From contig CANQMJ010000003.1 in the NCBI GenBank assembly GCA_947624945.1, positions 1 to 36,609 on the forward strand: a DNA stretch of 36,609 nucleotides, written 5' to 3'. Made by a program: the position numbers and the translations under genes. Position 1 is the first letter of the stretch; the number at the start of each line of letters is the position of its first letter. This document shows, one piece after another, positions 15,009 to 21,253 of this stretch. This DNA comes from an uncultured Clostridia bacterium (lineage in GTDB: Bacteria; Bacillota; Clostridia; Oscillospirales; CAG-272). A model generated the notes under the pieces. That model did not search any database and was not told the origin of the DNA. It was given only the letters and a program-made list of their open reading frames with translations.

Positions 15009-15527
15009 ATGGACAATTATATCATCAAACCAATGGAAAGCGAAGACGAAATAAACGGCAAGGGATATGTCCATTACAAATCCTGGCACGAAACATATAC
15101 GGGCCTGATCGACGCGAATTATCTCGAGCATCATACGCTCGAAAAATGTACGAAGATCGCGCACAAGTGGCCGGACAACATTCTTGTGGCAAAAGACGGA
15201 GATAAAGTCGTCGGTTTCGTCGGATACGGTCCGTATCGCGACGAAACGCTCCCCGCGCACGGAGAAGTCTTTGCACTTTACGTCCTTGAGGAGTATCACG
15301 GCAAAAAGATCGGATATGAACTGATGAACGATGCGCTCAATGAGCTTTCGGATTATAATAAAGTTGCAGTATGGGTGTTGAAAGGAAACGAGCGTGCGAT
15401 CCGTTTCTATAAGCGGTACGGTTTTCACTTTGACGGGACAGAGGCAAAAATCATGCTTGGCACACCGAATACGGAACTGCGAATGATCTACGACAGATCG
15501 TCCGCCCCCACACCGACTCCGCAGTGA
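15009..15527 (+). CDS. GNAT family N-acetyltransferase
   Basis: A 172-residue acetyl-CoA-dependent transferase. HGEVFALYVLEEYHGKKIGYELM holds the acetyl-CoA binding beta4-alpha3 motif (xxGxxIG), and KVAVWVLKGNERAIRFYKRYGF is the closing motif with the usual Asn and Tyr. The N-terminus YIIKPMESEDE... matches the family start, so the ATG at 15009 is preferred; an open extension back to 14826 overlaps the methyltransferase and shows no family resemblance. The acceptor is unknown. It shares the lower GC of the preceding methyltransferase and probably its promoter, 112 bases downstream. Confidence 0.82.
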   Translation: MDNYIIKPMESEDEINGKGYVHYKSWHETYTGLIDANYLEHHTLEKCTKIAHKWPDNILVAKDGDKVVGFVGYGPYRDETLPAHGEVFALYVLEEYHGKKIGYELMNDALNELSDYNKVAVWVLKGNERAIRFYKRYGFHFDGTEAKIMLGTPNTELRMIYDRSSAPTPTPQ

Positions 15528-15612
15528 AAAACGTCGTCTCGACATCTTTTACTTTTTTTATGCAAAATGCAGCAAATTAAGCATCAAACATCGTATTTCG
15601 TCAGTTATTATA

Positions 15613-15641
15613 TTGACCGCGCATGCGCGAAATGATATAAT
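15613..15641 (+). promoter_or_regulatory. SigA-type promoter of bioY
   Basis: TTGACC (15613-15618), 17 bases, TATAAT (15636-15641), 33 bases before the bioY ATG. The spacer holds the palindrome GCGCATGCGC. No TTGTTAACC-type BirA operator is visible. Confidence 0.75.
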
Positions 15642-15674
15642 AACCCAAAATAAACCATTTTTTCGAGGTGCATT

Positions 15675-16244
15675 ATGCCGATAAAAGATAATACCGCGAT
15701 GTCAAAAAGTCACGCGCGCGTACGCAGCGTCGCAATGGTGGGACTGTTCACCGCCATTCTCGCCGTATGCTCGCAGGTTGCGATACCTCTGCCCTCCGGC
15801 GTGCCGATAACGCTCCAGACCGCCGCCGTCGCGCTGTGCGGCTATATGCTCGGCTCATGGCGTTCCGCGTCCGCCGCGCTCGCATATATAGTGATAGGCG
15901 CCGTCGGCGTGCCCGTGTTTTCGAGCTTCGGCGCAGGCGTCGGCGTGCTCGTCGGCAGGACGGGCGGCTTCATCTTCGGCTTTGTGCCGATGGTCATATG
16001 CTGCGGTCTTTTGAAATATAAACCTGACGAAACGAAGCTGCGCGCCGTCATGCGCCTTGTGCTCGGACTTGTCGGACTGATTTTGCTCCACATTTTAGGC
16101 ACATTGCAGTTTGCGCTTCTGACAAAGACCGGCTTTTTTGCCGCCGCGCTCGTCGTGTCCGTGCCGTTTCTCATCAAGGACGTCGTTTCCGTCGTCATCG
16201 CGTACGCCGTGTCAATGCGGCTGGCAAAGTTAGTGAAGATATAA
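15675..16244 (+). CDS. bioY: BioY biotin transporter S-component
   Basis: A 189-residue membrane protein with about six spans. It binds biotin and docks on an energy-coupling-factor (EcfAA'T) transporter. Visible BioY features are AIPLPSGVPITLQTAAVALCGYMLG (about 37-62), YIVIGAVGVPVFSSFGAGVGVLVGRTGGFIFGF (71-103) and a C-terminal SVPFLIKDVVSVVIAYAV. The usual GPTGG is GRTGG here. It is encoded alone behind its own promoter with GAGGTG before the ATG. No ecf ATPase or T gene is in the window, so a shared ECF module elsewhere is likely, and biotin is probably taken up rather than made. Confidence 0.93.
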   Translation: MPIKDNTAMSKSHARVRSVAMVGLFTAILAVCSQVAIPLPSGVPITLQTAAVALCGYMLGSWRSASAALAYIVIGAVGVPVFSSFGAGVGVLVGRTGGFIFGFVPMVICCGLLKYKPDETKLRAVMRLVLGLVGLILLHILGTLQFALLTKTGFFAAALVVSVPFLIKDVVSVVIAYAVSMRLAKLVKI

Positions 16245-16246
16245 GC

Positions 16247-16314
16247 GAACGTACATATAAAAAATCACCGTACAGATGTACGATAATGCCAAACAAAACT
16301 TTTATAAAACGTGG
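16247..16314 (+). repeat. Direct repeat, left copy
   Basis: Shares TCACCGTACAGATG and AAACAAAACTTTTAT with the copy at 16553-16620, at an offset of about 303 bases. CGTAC-AGAT-GTACG inside it forms a small hairpin that is lost in the right copy. Confidence 0.7.
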
Positions 16315-16450
16315 GGAAAACTTTATTTTGCGGAGCCCCTTTTTGTAGAAAGGTGGGAGGTTTGCCGCTTACGCGGCAAACTCCTGCCCCGCCCCTCGCC
16401 AAAAACGGACCAAATCTGTTTATCATAAGTGCTCTCAAAAATAATTGTTT
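16309..16450 (-). repeat. Intergenic repeat family, inverted copy 3
   Basis: Read on the minus strand it runs AAACAATTATTTTTGAGAG, TTATGATAAACAG, GGTCCGTTTTTGG, then ACAAAAAGGGGCTCCGCAAAA. This is collinear with copies 1 and 2 at 286-600. It carries an extra hairpin (16360-16381: GTTTGCCGC, loop TTAC, GCGGCAAAC) absent from the other copies. Confidence 0.65.
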
Positions 16451-16552
16451 AAATTAGATAAAATGCGGAGGCGTAGGTATCTCGCCGCTGTCGCGTCGAG
16501 CTACGACACATTTTCGCTTACGCGAAAAGTGTGAGCCGAGCACCGAACGCAA

Positions 16553-16620
16553 CGAACATATATAAAATCACCGTACAGATGCATGATTATGACAAACAAA
16601 ACTTTTATGAAAAGTTTTGA
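16553..16620 (+). repeat. Direct repeat, right copy
   Basis: Second copy of the 16247-16314 repeat. Its end forms a perfect hairpin, CAAAACTTTT-ATG-AAAAGTTTTG (16597-16619), next to the terminator of the oxidoreductase operon. Confidence 0.7.
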
Positions 16621-16626
16621 AAGGGG

Positions 16627-16660
16627 TGTGGGGGAAACTTTCTCAAAAGTTTCCCCCACA
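16627..16660 (-). terminator. Terminator hairpin of the oxidoreductase operon
   Basis: TGTGGGGGAAACTT and AAGTTTCCCCCACA form a perfect 14-bp stem with a 6-base loop, 15 bases after the stop of the last minus-strand gene. It lacks a long T run. The hairpin at 16597-16619 follows directly. Confidence 0.7.
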
Positions 16661-16674
16661 TAATTTTATATTAT

Positions 16675-17760
16675 TCACTTCCCTATGACCTCGGCGTTCG
16701 CCTGCGCGGTGAGCGCGAGCTCCGCCGCAAGGAACGCATGCGCCTGCGTCATCGCGTTTTCGGTCCTGTCTATGCAGTCCTTGATGAGATCGCCGAAGAA
16801 CGGGAACCCGACCTGTCCGCGTGCGCAGAAGCGGTGCTCGCCCTTTTTGTCGACGAGGAACACCTGATCGCTCCCGTCGTCGGTGCCGACGTTTATGTAC
16901 TTGCGCAGCTCGATGTAGCCGTCCGTGCCGAGTATCATCGTCCTGCCATCGCCCCACGTGCGAAGTCCGTCCGGCGTGAACCAGTCGACGCGGAAATACT
17001 GCGTCGCACCGCTGCCGCCTACGATCACGGCATCGCCGAAATCGTCAAGCTCGGGATATTCGGGATGCGCGAAATTGCCGATCTGCGAGTGCACCACATG
17101 CGCCTCCGTCTCGCCCGAGTATGCAAGGAACTGCTCCGCCTGATGGCTGCCGATGTCGCAAAGTATGCCGCCATACTTCTCTTTTTTGAAGAACCAGTCG
17201 GGACGCGACGGCGCGTTCAGCCTGTGCGGACCGAGTCCGAGCACCTGCACGACGCGTCCGATAGCGCCTTTTTTGATGAGCTGCCCCGCGTATATCGCGG
17301 ACTCGTTGTGAAGACGCTCGCCGTAGTATACCATGTACTTGCGCCCCGTGCGCGCGACCTTCATCTTCGCGACTGCAAGCTGTGCGAGAGTCGTGAACGG
17401 CGCTTTGTCGGTGAAGTAGTCCTTCCCCGCGTCTATGACGCGCAACCCGAGCGCACATCTCTCCGACGTGACAGCGGCGCCCGCTACGAGCTTTACCTTA
17501 TCGTCGGAGAATATCTCCTCCTCGCTCGCCGCCGCTTTCACGCCTGGATAACGGCGGCAGAAGTCGGCGACCTTGACCGGATCGGGGTCGTACACATACT
17601 TCAGCGTCGCGCCGACCTCGATAAGTCCGTTGCACATGCCGTAGATGTGACCGTGATCGAGCCCTATCGCGGCAAATTCAAATTCGCCGGGCCCCACGAC
17701 GGGCGACGGCTTTCCCTCGGGCGCGTAATTCATTCCGTCCGACATCTGAAAATCAGCCAT
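16675..17760 (-). CDS. Gfo/Idh/MocA family oxidoreductase, divergent nucleotide motif
   Basis: A 361-residue NAD(P)-binding protein. After a 27-residue leader comes FEFAAIGLDHGHIYGMCNGLIEVG, where the usual GxGxxG dinucleotide loop is replaced by GLDHGHIYG. The second hallmark EKP is DKAPF here (YFTDKAPFTT). CDIGSHQAEQFLAYSG is the conserved metal-free catalytic region with its Asp and His. The fold and length fit the family, but the altered loop suggests changed cofactor handling. It is the second gene of a two-gene leftward operon, 37 bases after the other oxidoreductase, and ends at a strong hairpin. A sugar or inositol derivative is the likely substrate type; the exact one is not visible. 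Confidence 0.85.
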   Translation of the reverse strand: MADFQMSDGMNYAPEGKPSPVVGPGEFEFAAIGLDHGHIYGMCNGLIEVGATLKYVYDPDPVKVADFCRRYPGVKAAASEEEIFSDDKVKLVAGAAVTSERCALGLRVIDAGKDYFTDKAPFTTLAQLAVAKMKVARTGRKYMVYYGERLHNESAIYAGQLIKKGAIGRVVQVLGLGPHRLNAPSRPDWFFKKEKYGGILCDIGSHQAEQFLAYSGETEAHVVHSQIGNFAHPEYPELDDFGDAVIVGGSGATQYFRVDWFTPDGLRTWGDGRTMILGTDGYIELRKYINVGTDDGSDQVFLVDKKGEHRFCARGQVGFPFFGDLIKDCIDRTENAMTQAHAFLAAELALTAQANAEVIGK

Positions 17761-17797
17761 AAACGAATACCTCTTTCAAATTTATTATCTTGTCTGC

Positions 17798-18952
17798 TTA
17801 TCTGCCGCCGACGGTTATCTCGCCGTCGGTGAAATTCTTTACCGATGAGGTTTTCTCGTAGAAATGACGCACATTCGCCATTATGCCGTCCGTCGTGTAG
17901 AAAGGATCGTCCTTCGCGAGCGGCAGCGACACCGAGCGCGCCTCAAATCCCGACTTATAAATGGACGTGATGATCTCTATCGTTCTGCGTCCGCTTACGC
18001 CGTCGATGAACGGGCGTCCGCCTGTCTCGACCGCGCGCATCACGTCGTCGAGCTCCGCCGTGTGCCCCGTGTACGGCAGCTTCGGTATAGAGGCTTCGAA
18101 TGCATTGAGTTCGCTTTCAAGCTCCGTATTGCGTATCGGGAAACCGTTTTCGCGCGATGTCGACGCATATGTGCTCCACGGCGCCGAAACCTTCGCCTTT
18201 TCGCACTGCATCACGACCTTCTGCTCCTCTCCGTGATGTATAACGGAGCTCGTCACCTGCGCGACAGTCCCGCCCGCATACTGCATCGCCGCAATCGAAA
18301 TGTCCTCGACCTCGGCGTTGTCGTGCGCCGCGTTCGACAGCACCGCCGTCACCTTCTCGGGCGTACCGAGCATCCAGCCAAGCATGTCAATGTGATGGAC
18401 CGCATGGTTTAGCGTGCATCCGCCGCCCTCCGTCGACCACGCGCCGCGCCACCACAGATCGTAGTAGCAGTGTCCGCGCCACCAGTACGAATCGACCTCC
18501 GCGTGAAGGACGCGTCCGACGAGTCCCGAATCGAGCACCTTTTTGAGCCGCCAATACGGGTCGGTGAATCTGTTTTGCGCGATGACAGCGAGCATCTTGC
18601 CGCTCTCGCGCTCAGCTTCGAGCATACGGTCGCATTCCTCGAGCGACGCCGCCATCGGCTTTTCGACGACGACATTCTTACCCGCACGCAGGCAGTTTAT
18701 CGCAAGCTCCGCATGCGTGAACGGCGGCGTGCAGACGCTCACAAGGTCGATCTCGGGACACTCCGCGAGCATTTTCTCGTGAGAATCGAATATTTTGGCG
18801 CCGTCAAGTCCGAAATGCGCTTTCTTAGCCTCCGCCTTTTCGGGATAGATGTCGCAAAGCGCGACGATTCGGCAGCGCTCCGGGAAACGGAGATAGCCAT
18901 CGATGTGCGCGGGCGCGATATTGCCCGTGCCGATAACTGCGATGTTCAGCAT
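17798..18952 (-). CDS. Gfo/Idh/MocA family oxidoreductase, canonical
   Basis: A 384-residue dehydrogenase. Residues 4-14 (IAVIGTGNIAP) are a canonical GxGxI nucleotide loop. VVVEKPMAASLEEC carries the EKP motif whose Lys is catalytic, and GGGCTLNHAVHHIDMLGWMLG has the conserved D/H pair (HHIDM). It probably oxidises or reduces a sugar or cyclitol with NAD(P). AAAAGGAG lies before the ATG. It is the first gene of the pair, and the two diverged paralogues may act on successive steps. No sugar transporter or kinase is next to them, so the substrate cannot be named. Confidence 0.92.
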   Translation of the reverse strand: MLNIAVIGTGNIAPAHIDGYLRFPERCRIVALCDIYPEKAEAKKAHFGLDGAKIFDSHEKMLAECPEIDLVSVCTPPFTHAELAINCLRAGKNVVVEKPMAASLEECDRMLEAERESGKMLAVIAQNRFTDPYWRLKKVLDSGLVGRVLHAEVDSYWWRGHCYYDLWWRGAWSTEGGGCTLNHAVHHIDMLGWMLGTPEKVTAVLSNAAHDNAEVEDISIAAMQYAGGTVAQVTSSVIHHGEEQKVVMQCEKAKVSAPWSTYASTSRENGFPIRNTELESELNAFEASIPKLPYTGHTAELDDVMRAVETGGRPFIDGVSGRRTIEIITSIYKSGFEARSVSLPLAKDDPFYTTDGIMANVRHFYEKTSSVKNFTDGEITVGGR

Positions 18953-19015
18953 GTTTTCTCCTTTTGTACGAATTAAAGATAATTGTTGTACTTAGATTTT
19001 ATTTACACAAACTTG

Positions 19016-19504
19016 TCACGCGCGGCGCGCCGTAAGATCCGATACCCCTGCGTCGAGGTACCGCAAAAGCGCTTCTGTCGGCACTCTCATCTGATGTCCC
19101 CGCATACCTGCGCTGACGTATATCTCATCGAACAGCTCAGCCGTTTCGTCGACGTACGTCGGAAATTTCTTCTTCATCCCGACCGGCGAGCACCCGCCGC
19201 GTATGTAACCCGTCACGGGCAAAAGTTCCTTTACATGTATGAGTGCGACGCTCTTGCAGCCTGCGGCATGCGCGCACTTTTTGAGGTCGAGCTCCTCCGC
19301 CACGGGTATGCAGAACACGAGATACTCGCCGCGTTCACTCTTGCCGACGAGCGTCTTGAACATCATATCGGGGTCGATGCCGCTCACCTCGGCGGCATGT
19401 ACGCCCGAAAGATCGTCCTCGTCGACCTCGTATTCGACAGTCTCATACGCAATACCAGCAGAGTCCAGCATCCGCTGCGCGTTCGTTTTAGTCGTTTTAG
19501 CCAT
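19016..19504 (-). CDS. ybaK: Cys-tRNA(Pro) deacylase, YbaK/EbsC family
   Basis: A 162-residue trans-editing domain that removes cysteine wrongly attached to tRNA-Pro. The start TNAQRMLDSAGIAYETVEYEVDE, the FKTLVGKSERGEYLVFCIPVAEELDLKKCA core (with the conserved Lys) and GYIRGGCSPVGMKKKFPTYVDE are all typical of YbaK. The start at 19504 fits the family; the longer open frame upstream crosses the promoter. No strong ribosome site precedes it. A small hairpin (CGGCG-CAAAA-CGCCG) lies about 10 bases before the ATG instead, and could affect translation. It is transcribed alone from the promoter at 19570-19598. Confidence 0.92.
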   Translation of the reverse strand: MAKTTKTNAQRMLDSAGIAYETVEYEVDEDDLSGVHAAEVSGIDPDMMFKTLVGKSERGEYLVFCIPVAEELDLKKCAHAAGCKSVALIHVKELLPVTGYIRGGCSPVGMKKKFPTYVDETAELFDEIYVSAGMRGHQMRVPTEALLRYLDAGVSDLTARRA

Positions 19505-19569
19505 ATCAGAATCGGCGTTTTGCGCCGCCTTTCTCTTTGTCCAAATCAAAGACTCACGCGTACGCTCAT

Positions 19570-19598
19570 ATTCTACCACATTATCAGCGCATTTGCAA
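19570..19598 (-). promoter_or_regulatory. Promoter of ybaK
   Basis: Minus strand: TTGCAA (19593-19598), 17 bases, TAGAAT (19570-19575). It gives a leader of about 60 bases. Confidence 0.65.
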
Positions 19599-19608
19599 GT
19601 ACAATATC

Positions 19609-20490
19609 TTATTCTCTCGAAACCGTTATGGTGTATTTGTTCGCGCCGATGTAAAATCCGTCCGCATCGAACTCGTCCGCGCCGCTGTATACAAACGCAG
19701 TCAAAAGTATGCTCTCCACATCGTAGCATCCGTCGCGCAGCGTTATCTTTATCATCACGTTTTTCGTGTCGTCGTAGTTAGTCTTTTCCGTGATATGACT
19801 GTACCACGAATCGTGCGCGTGCGCGACGCAGTCGTATAGGTAAAGCTCAAAATACTTCTCCGCCTTGAACGTGTCTGACGGCGACAGCACCGTTATCCTC
19901 TCAGACGGTCCGCCGGACTTTTTTACTATTTCAAGCTCGAATCCGATCTTATACGAATCGTCGAGTCCGCACGACTCCCATCTGTCGACCCACGTCTTGT
20001 CCCAGTATGAGAAATCTATCTTTTCCTCTTCCGACGTGAACACGGCGAAATAGTCGATGTCGCATATAAGGTTTTCACGGTCCTTGTACGTCCATGTGTC
20101 AAGTTTCCACAGCTTGTCTCTGTCCGACTCCGGCCAAATGCTTTTATACTCCGTCAAAAGGCGGCACGTTTTGCCGTCCTTTTTGTATATGCCGACAGGT
20201 ATCGTCTGCACTGGCGCCGGCTCCGTTTCGGGTATCGTCGTCACATCGCTCGACTCCGCCGCAGTCACATATGCGCCTGATGTGTCCGACGCGCTCGCCT
20301 CCGTTATCACACCGTCGCTCGACGACACATCGGGCATCGCATCGCTCTCTGTATCGGGCACGGCGTCCGCGCCGCTTCCGGCGGTTTCCATTCGCTCGCC
20401 GTGATCCGACATCACCGACGACATTATTATCGCGACAGCCGCGAACACGGCGGCGACTGTAAGTATAGGTATTATTTTCGCGTATTTCAT
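19609..20490 (-). CDS. Membrane-anchored secreted protein of unknown function
   Basis: A 293-residue protein not recognised as a known family. Residues 5-27 are a signal anchor without a lipobox Cys. Residues ~30-95 are a Ser/Thr/Asp/Glu/Pro-rich linker suited to crossing the wall. Residues ~98-293 form a folded domain rich in Trp, Tyr and charged residues (KSIWPESDRDKLWKLDTWTY, DFSYWDKTWVDRWESCG, ANKYTITVSRE at the end). The ATG is only 6 bases after a good -10 box, and no ribosome site exists before it or any nearby in-frame codon, so a leaderless mRNA is likely. It lies directly behind the terminator of the DUF4430 lipoprotein gene. Confidence 0.8.
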   Translation of the reverse strand: MKYAKIIPILTVAAVFAAVAIIMSSVMSDHGERMETAGSGADAVPDTESDAMPDVSSSDGVITEASASDTSGAYVTAAESSDVTTIPETEPAPVQTIPVGIYKKDGKTCRLLTEYKSIWPESDRDKLWKLDTWTYKDRENLICDIDYFAVFTSEEEKIDFSYWDKTWVDRWESCGLDDSYKIGFELEIVKKSGGPSERITVLSPSDTFKAEKYFELYLYDCVAHAHDSWYSHITEKTNYDDTKNVMIKITLRDGCYDVESILLTAFVYSGADEFDADGFYIGANKYTITVSRE

Positions 20491-20496
20491 GATTTG

Positions 20497-20526
20497 AGTA
20501 TATCACGGCGCCGCATATTTTGTCAA
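20497..20526 (-). promoter_or_regulatory. Promoter giving a leaderless transcript
   Basis: Minus strand: TTGACA (20521-20526), 18 bases, TATACT (20497-20502), then CAAATC and the ATG at 20490. Transcription would start at or next to the A of the ATG. The -35 box directly abuts the T run of the terminator at 20534-20557. Confidence 0.8.
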
Positions 20527-20533
20527 CAAAAAA

Positions 20534-20557
20534 TCGGGGACGGCTTTGCCGTCCCCG
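20534..20557 (-). terminator. Rho-independent terminator of the DUF4430 lipoprotein gene
   Basis: TCGGGGACGG and CCGTCCCCGA form a 10-bp GC-rich stem with a 4-base loop. On the minus strand it is followed by a T run (complement of the A run at 20528-20533). It lies 17 bases after the gene's stop. Confidence 0.9.
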
Positions 20558-20574
20558 ACCGGTACAATATTAAA

Positions 20575-21126
20575 TCACTGTTCTGCGGTAGCCTGATCTT
20601 CAGCAAGTTCGCCCTGGATATCGACATTATCCTCGGAGCTTGCCGCCGTCAGAATGAATTCGACCTTGTCGCCATCCTTGACGTAGTTCGTGGACATACG
20701 GCCGCCCGTCGGCTCAACGCCGTTGATCGTGTAGGTCCAGAAGAACACGAGGACTTCTCCGTTGACACTTCTTGTGAAGCCGCTGTACGTCTTCAGAGTT
20801 TCCATCGAGGTCTCTTCCTCGTTCGTGAGGCAGTCGAGACCGTGGTTAGCGCACGCCTCCTGAATAGCGCGCAGAGCGCTGATCTGCTCGCCCTCGTTGT
20901 ACTCTATCTCGATCTCAACGTCGTTCAAGAGTATGCGGTCGTTGGCGGGGATCGTATAGCTCTCGTCGTCGGCATGCTCAACGTCAAGCATGTAGTCGAT
21001 ATAGTCCTGACCGAGTCTTGCACCGACTGTAACGGTCATTTTTTCTCCGCCGCAGCCTGCCATCATGGGGATCATCATAACTGCGACAAGCGCAAACAGG
21101 ATCAGTTTGATCGTTCTCTTTTTCAT
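20575..21126 (-). CDS. DUF4430-domain lipoprotein
   Basis: A 183-residue lipoprotein. The signal peptide KKRTIKLILFALVAVMMIPMM ends in the lipobox MAGC, giving a lipidated Cys25. The mature part has the DUF4430 pattern: VEIEIEYNEGEQISALRAIQEAC, a TRSVNGEVLVFFWTYTINGVEP strand pair and VKDGDKVEFIL. DUF4430 resembles the C-terminal domain of cobalamin-binding intrinsic factor and is common in Clostridia surface proteins; its ligand here is unknown. It has its own consensus promoter, a strong GGAGGGG ribosome site and a strong terminator. Its codon use is plainer than that of its neighbours, which together suggest high expression. Confidence 0.85.
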   Translation of the reverse strand: MKKRTIKLILFALVAVMMIPMMAGCGGEKMTVTVGARLGQDYIDYMLDVEHADDESYTIPANDRILLNDVEIEIEYNEGEQISALRAIQEACANHGLDCLTNEEETSMETLKTYSGFTRSVNGEVLVFFWTYTINGVEPTGGRMSTNYVKDGDKVEFILTAASSEDNVDIQGELAEDQATAEQ

Positions 21127-21172
21127 GGTTTTATAACCCCTCCGAAATAAAATTGAAGATTTCGTTATTTTT

Positions 21173-21201
21173 AGTATAGTACAAAATCACAGCCGTGTCA
21201 A
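21173..21201 (-). promoter_or_regulatory. Promoter of the DUF4430 lipoprotein gene
   Basis: Minus strand: TTGACA (21196-21201), 17 bases, TATACT (21173-21178), 46 bases before the ATG. It lies between the PBP stop at 21254 and the gene, so the lipoprotein need not depend on PBP transcription. Confidence 0.85.
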
Positions 21202-21253
21202 CAGTTTTTTCGCTTTTTTCATATCTGTTGCACAATAATTCTAAAACTCACAC

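Larger units (their letters stand above)
16245..16674. other. Repeat-rich non-coding block between bioY and the oxidoreductase genes
   Basis: These 430 bases contain a pair of about 68-base direct repeats (16247-16314 and 16553-16620), an inverted copy of the intergenic repeat family between them, two small hairpins with the same CGC-TTAC-GCG tip, and a terminator at the right end. No coding signal is seen. Confidence 0.75.

Noticed and set aside
15535..15560. Terminator after the GNAT gene (GTCG-TCT-CGAC then T-rich)
   Set aside because: The stem is only 4 bp, too weak to call.
15601..15674. BirA operator upstream of bioY
   Set aside because: No TTGTTAACC-type half sites are present; the only palindrome is the short GCGCATGCGC in the promoter spacer.
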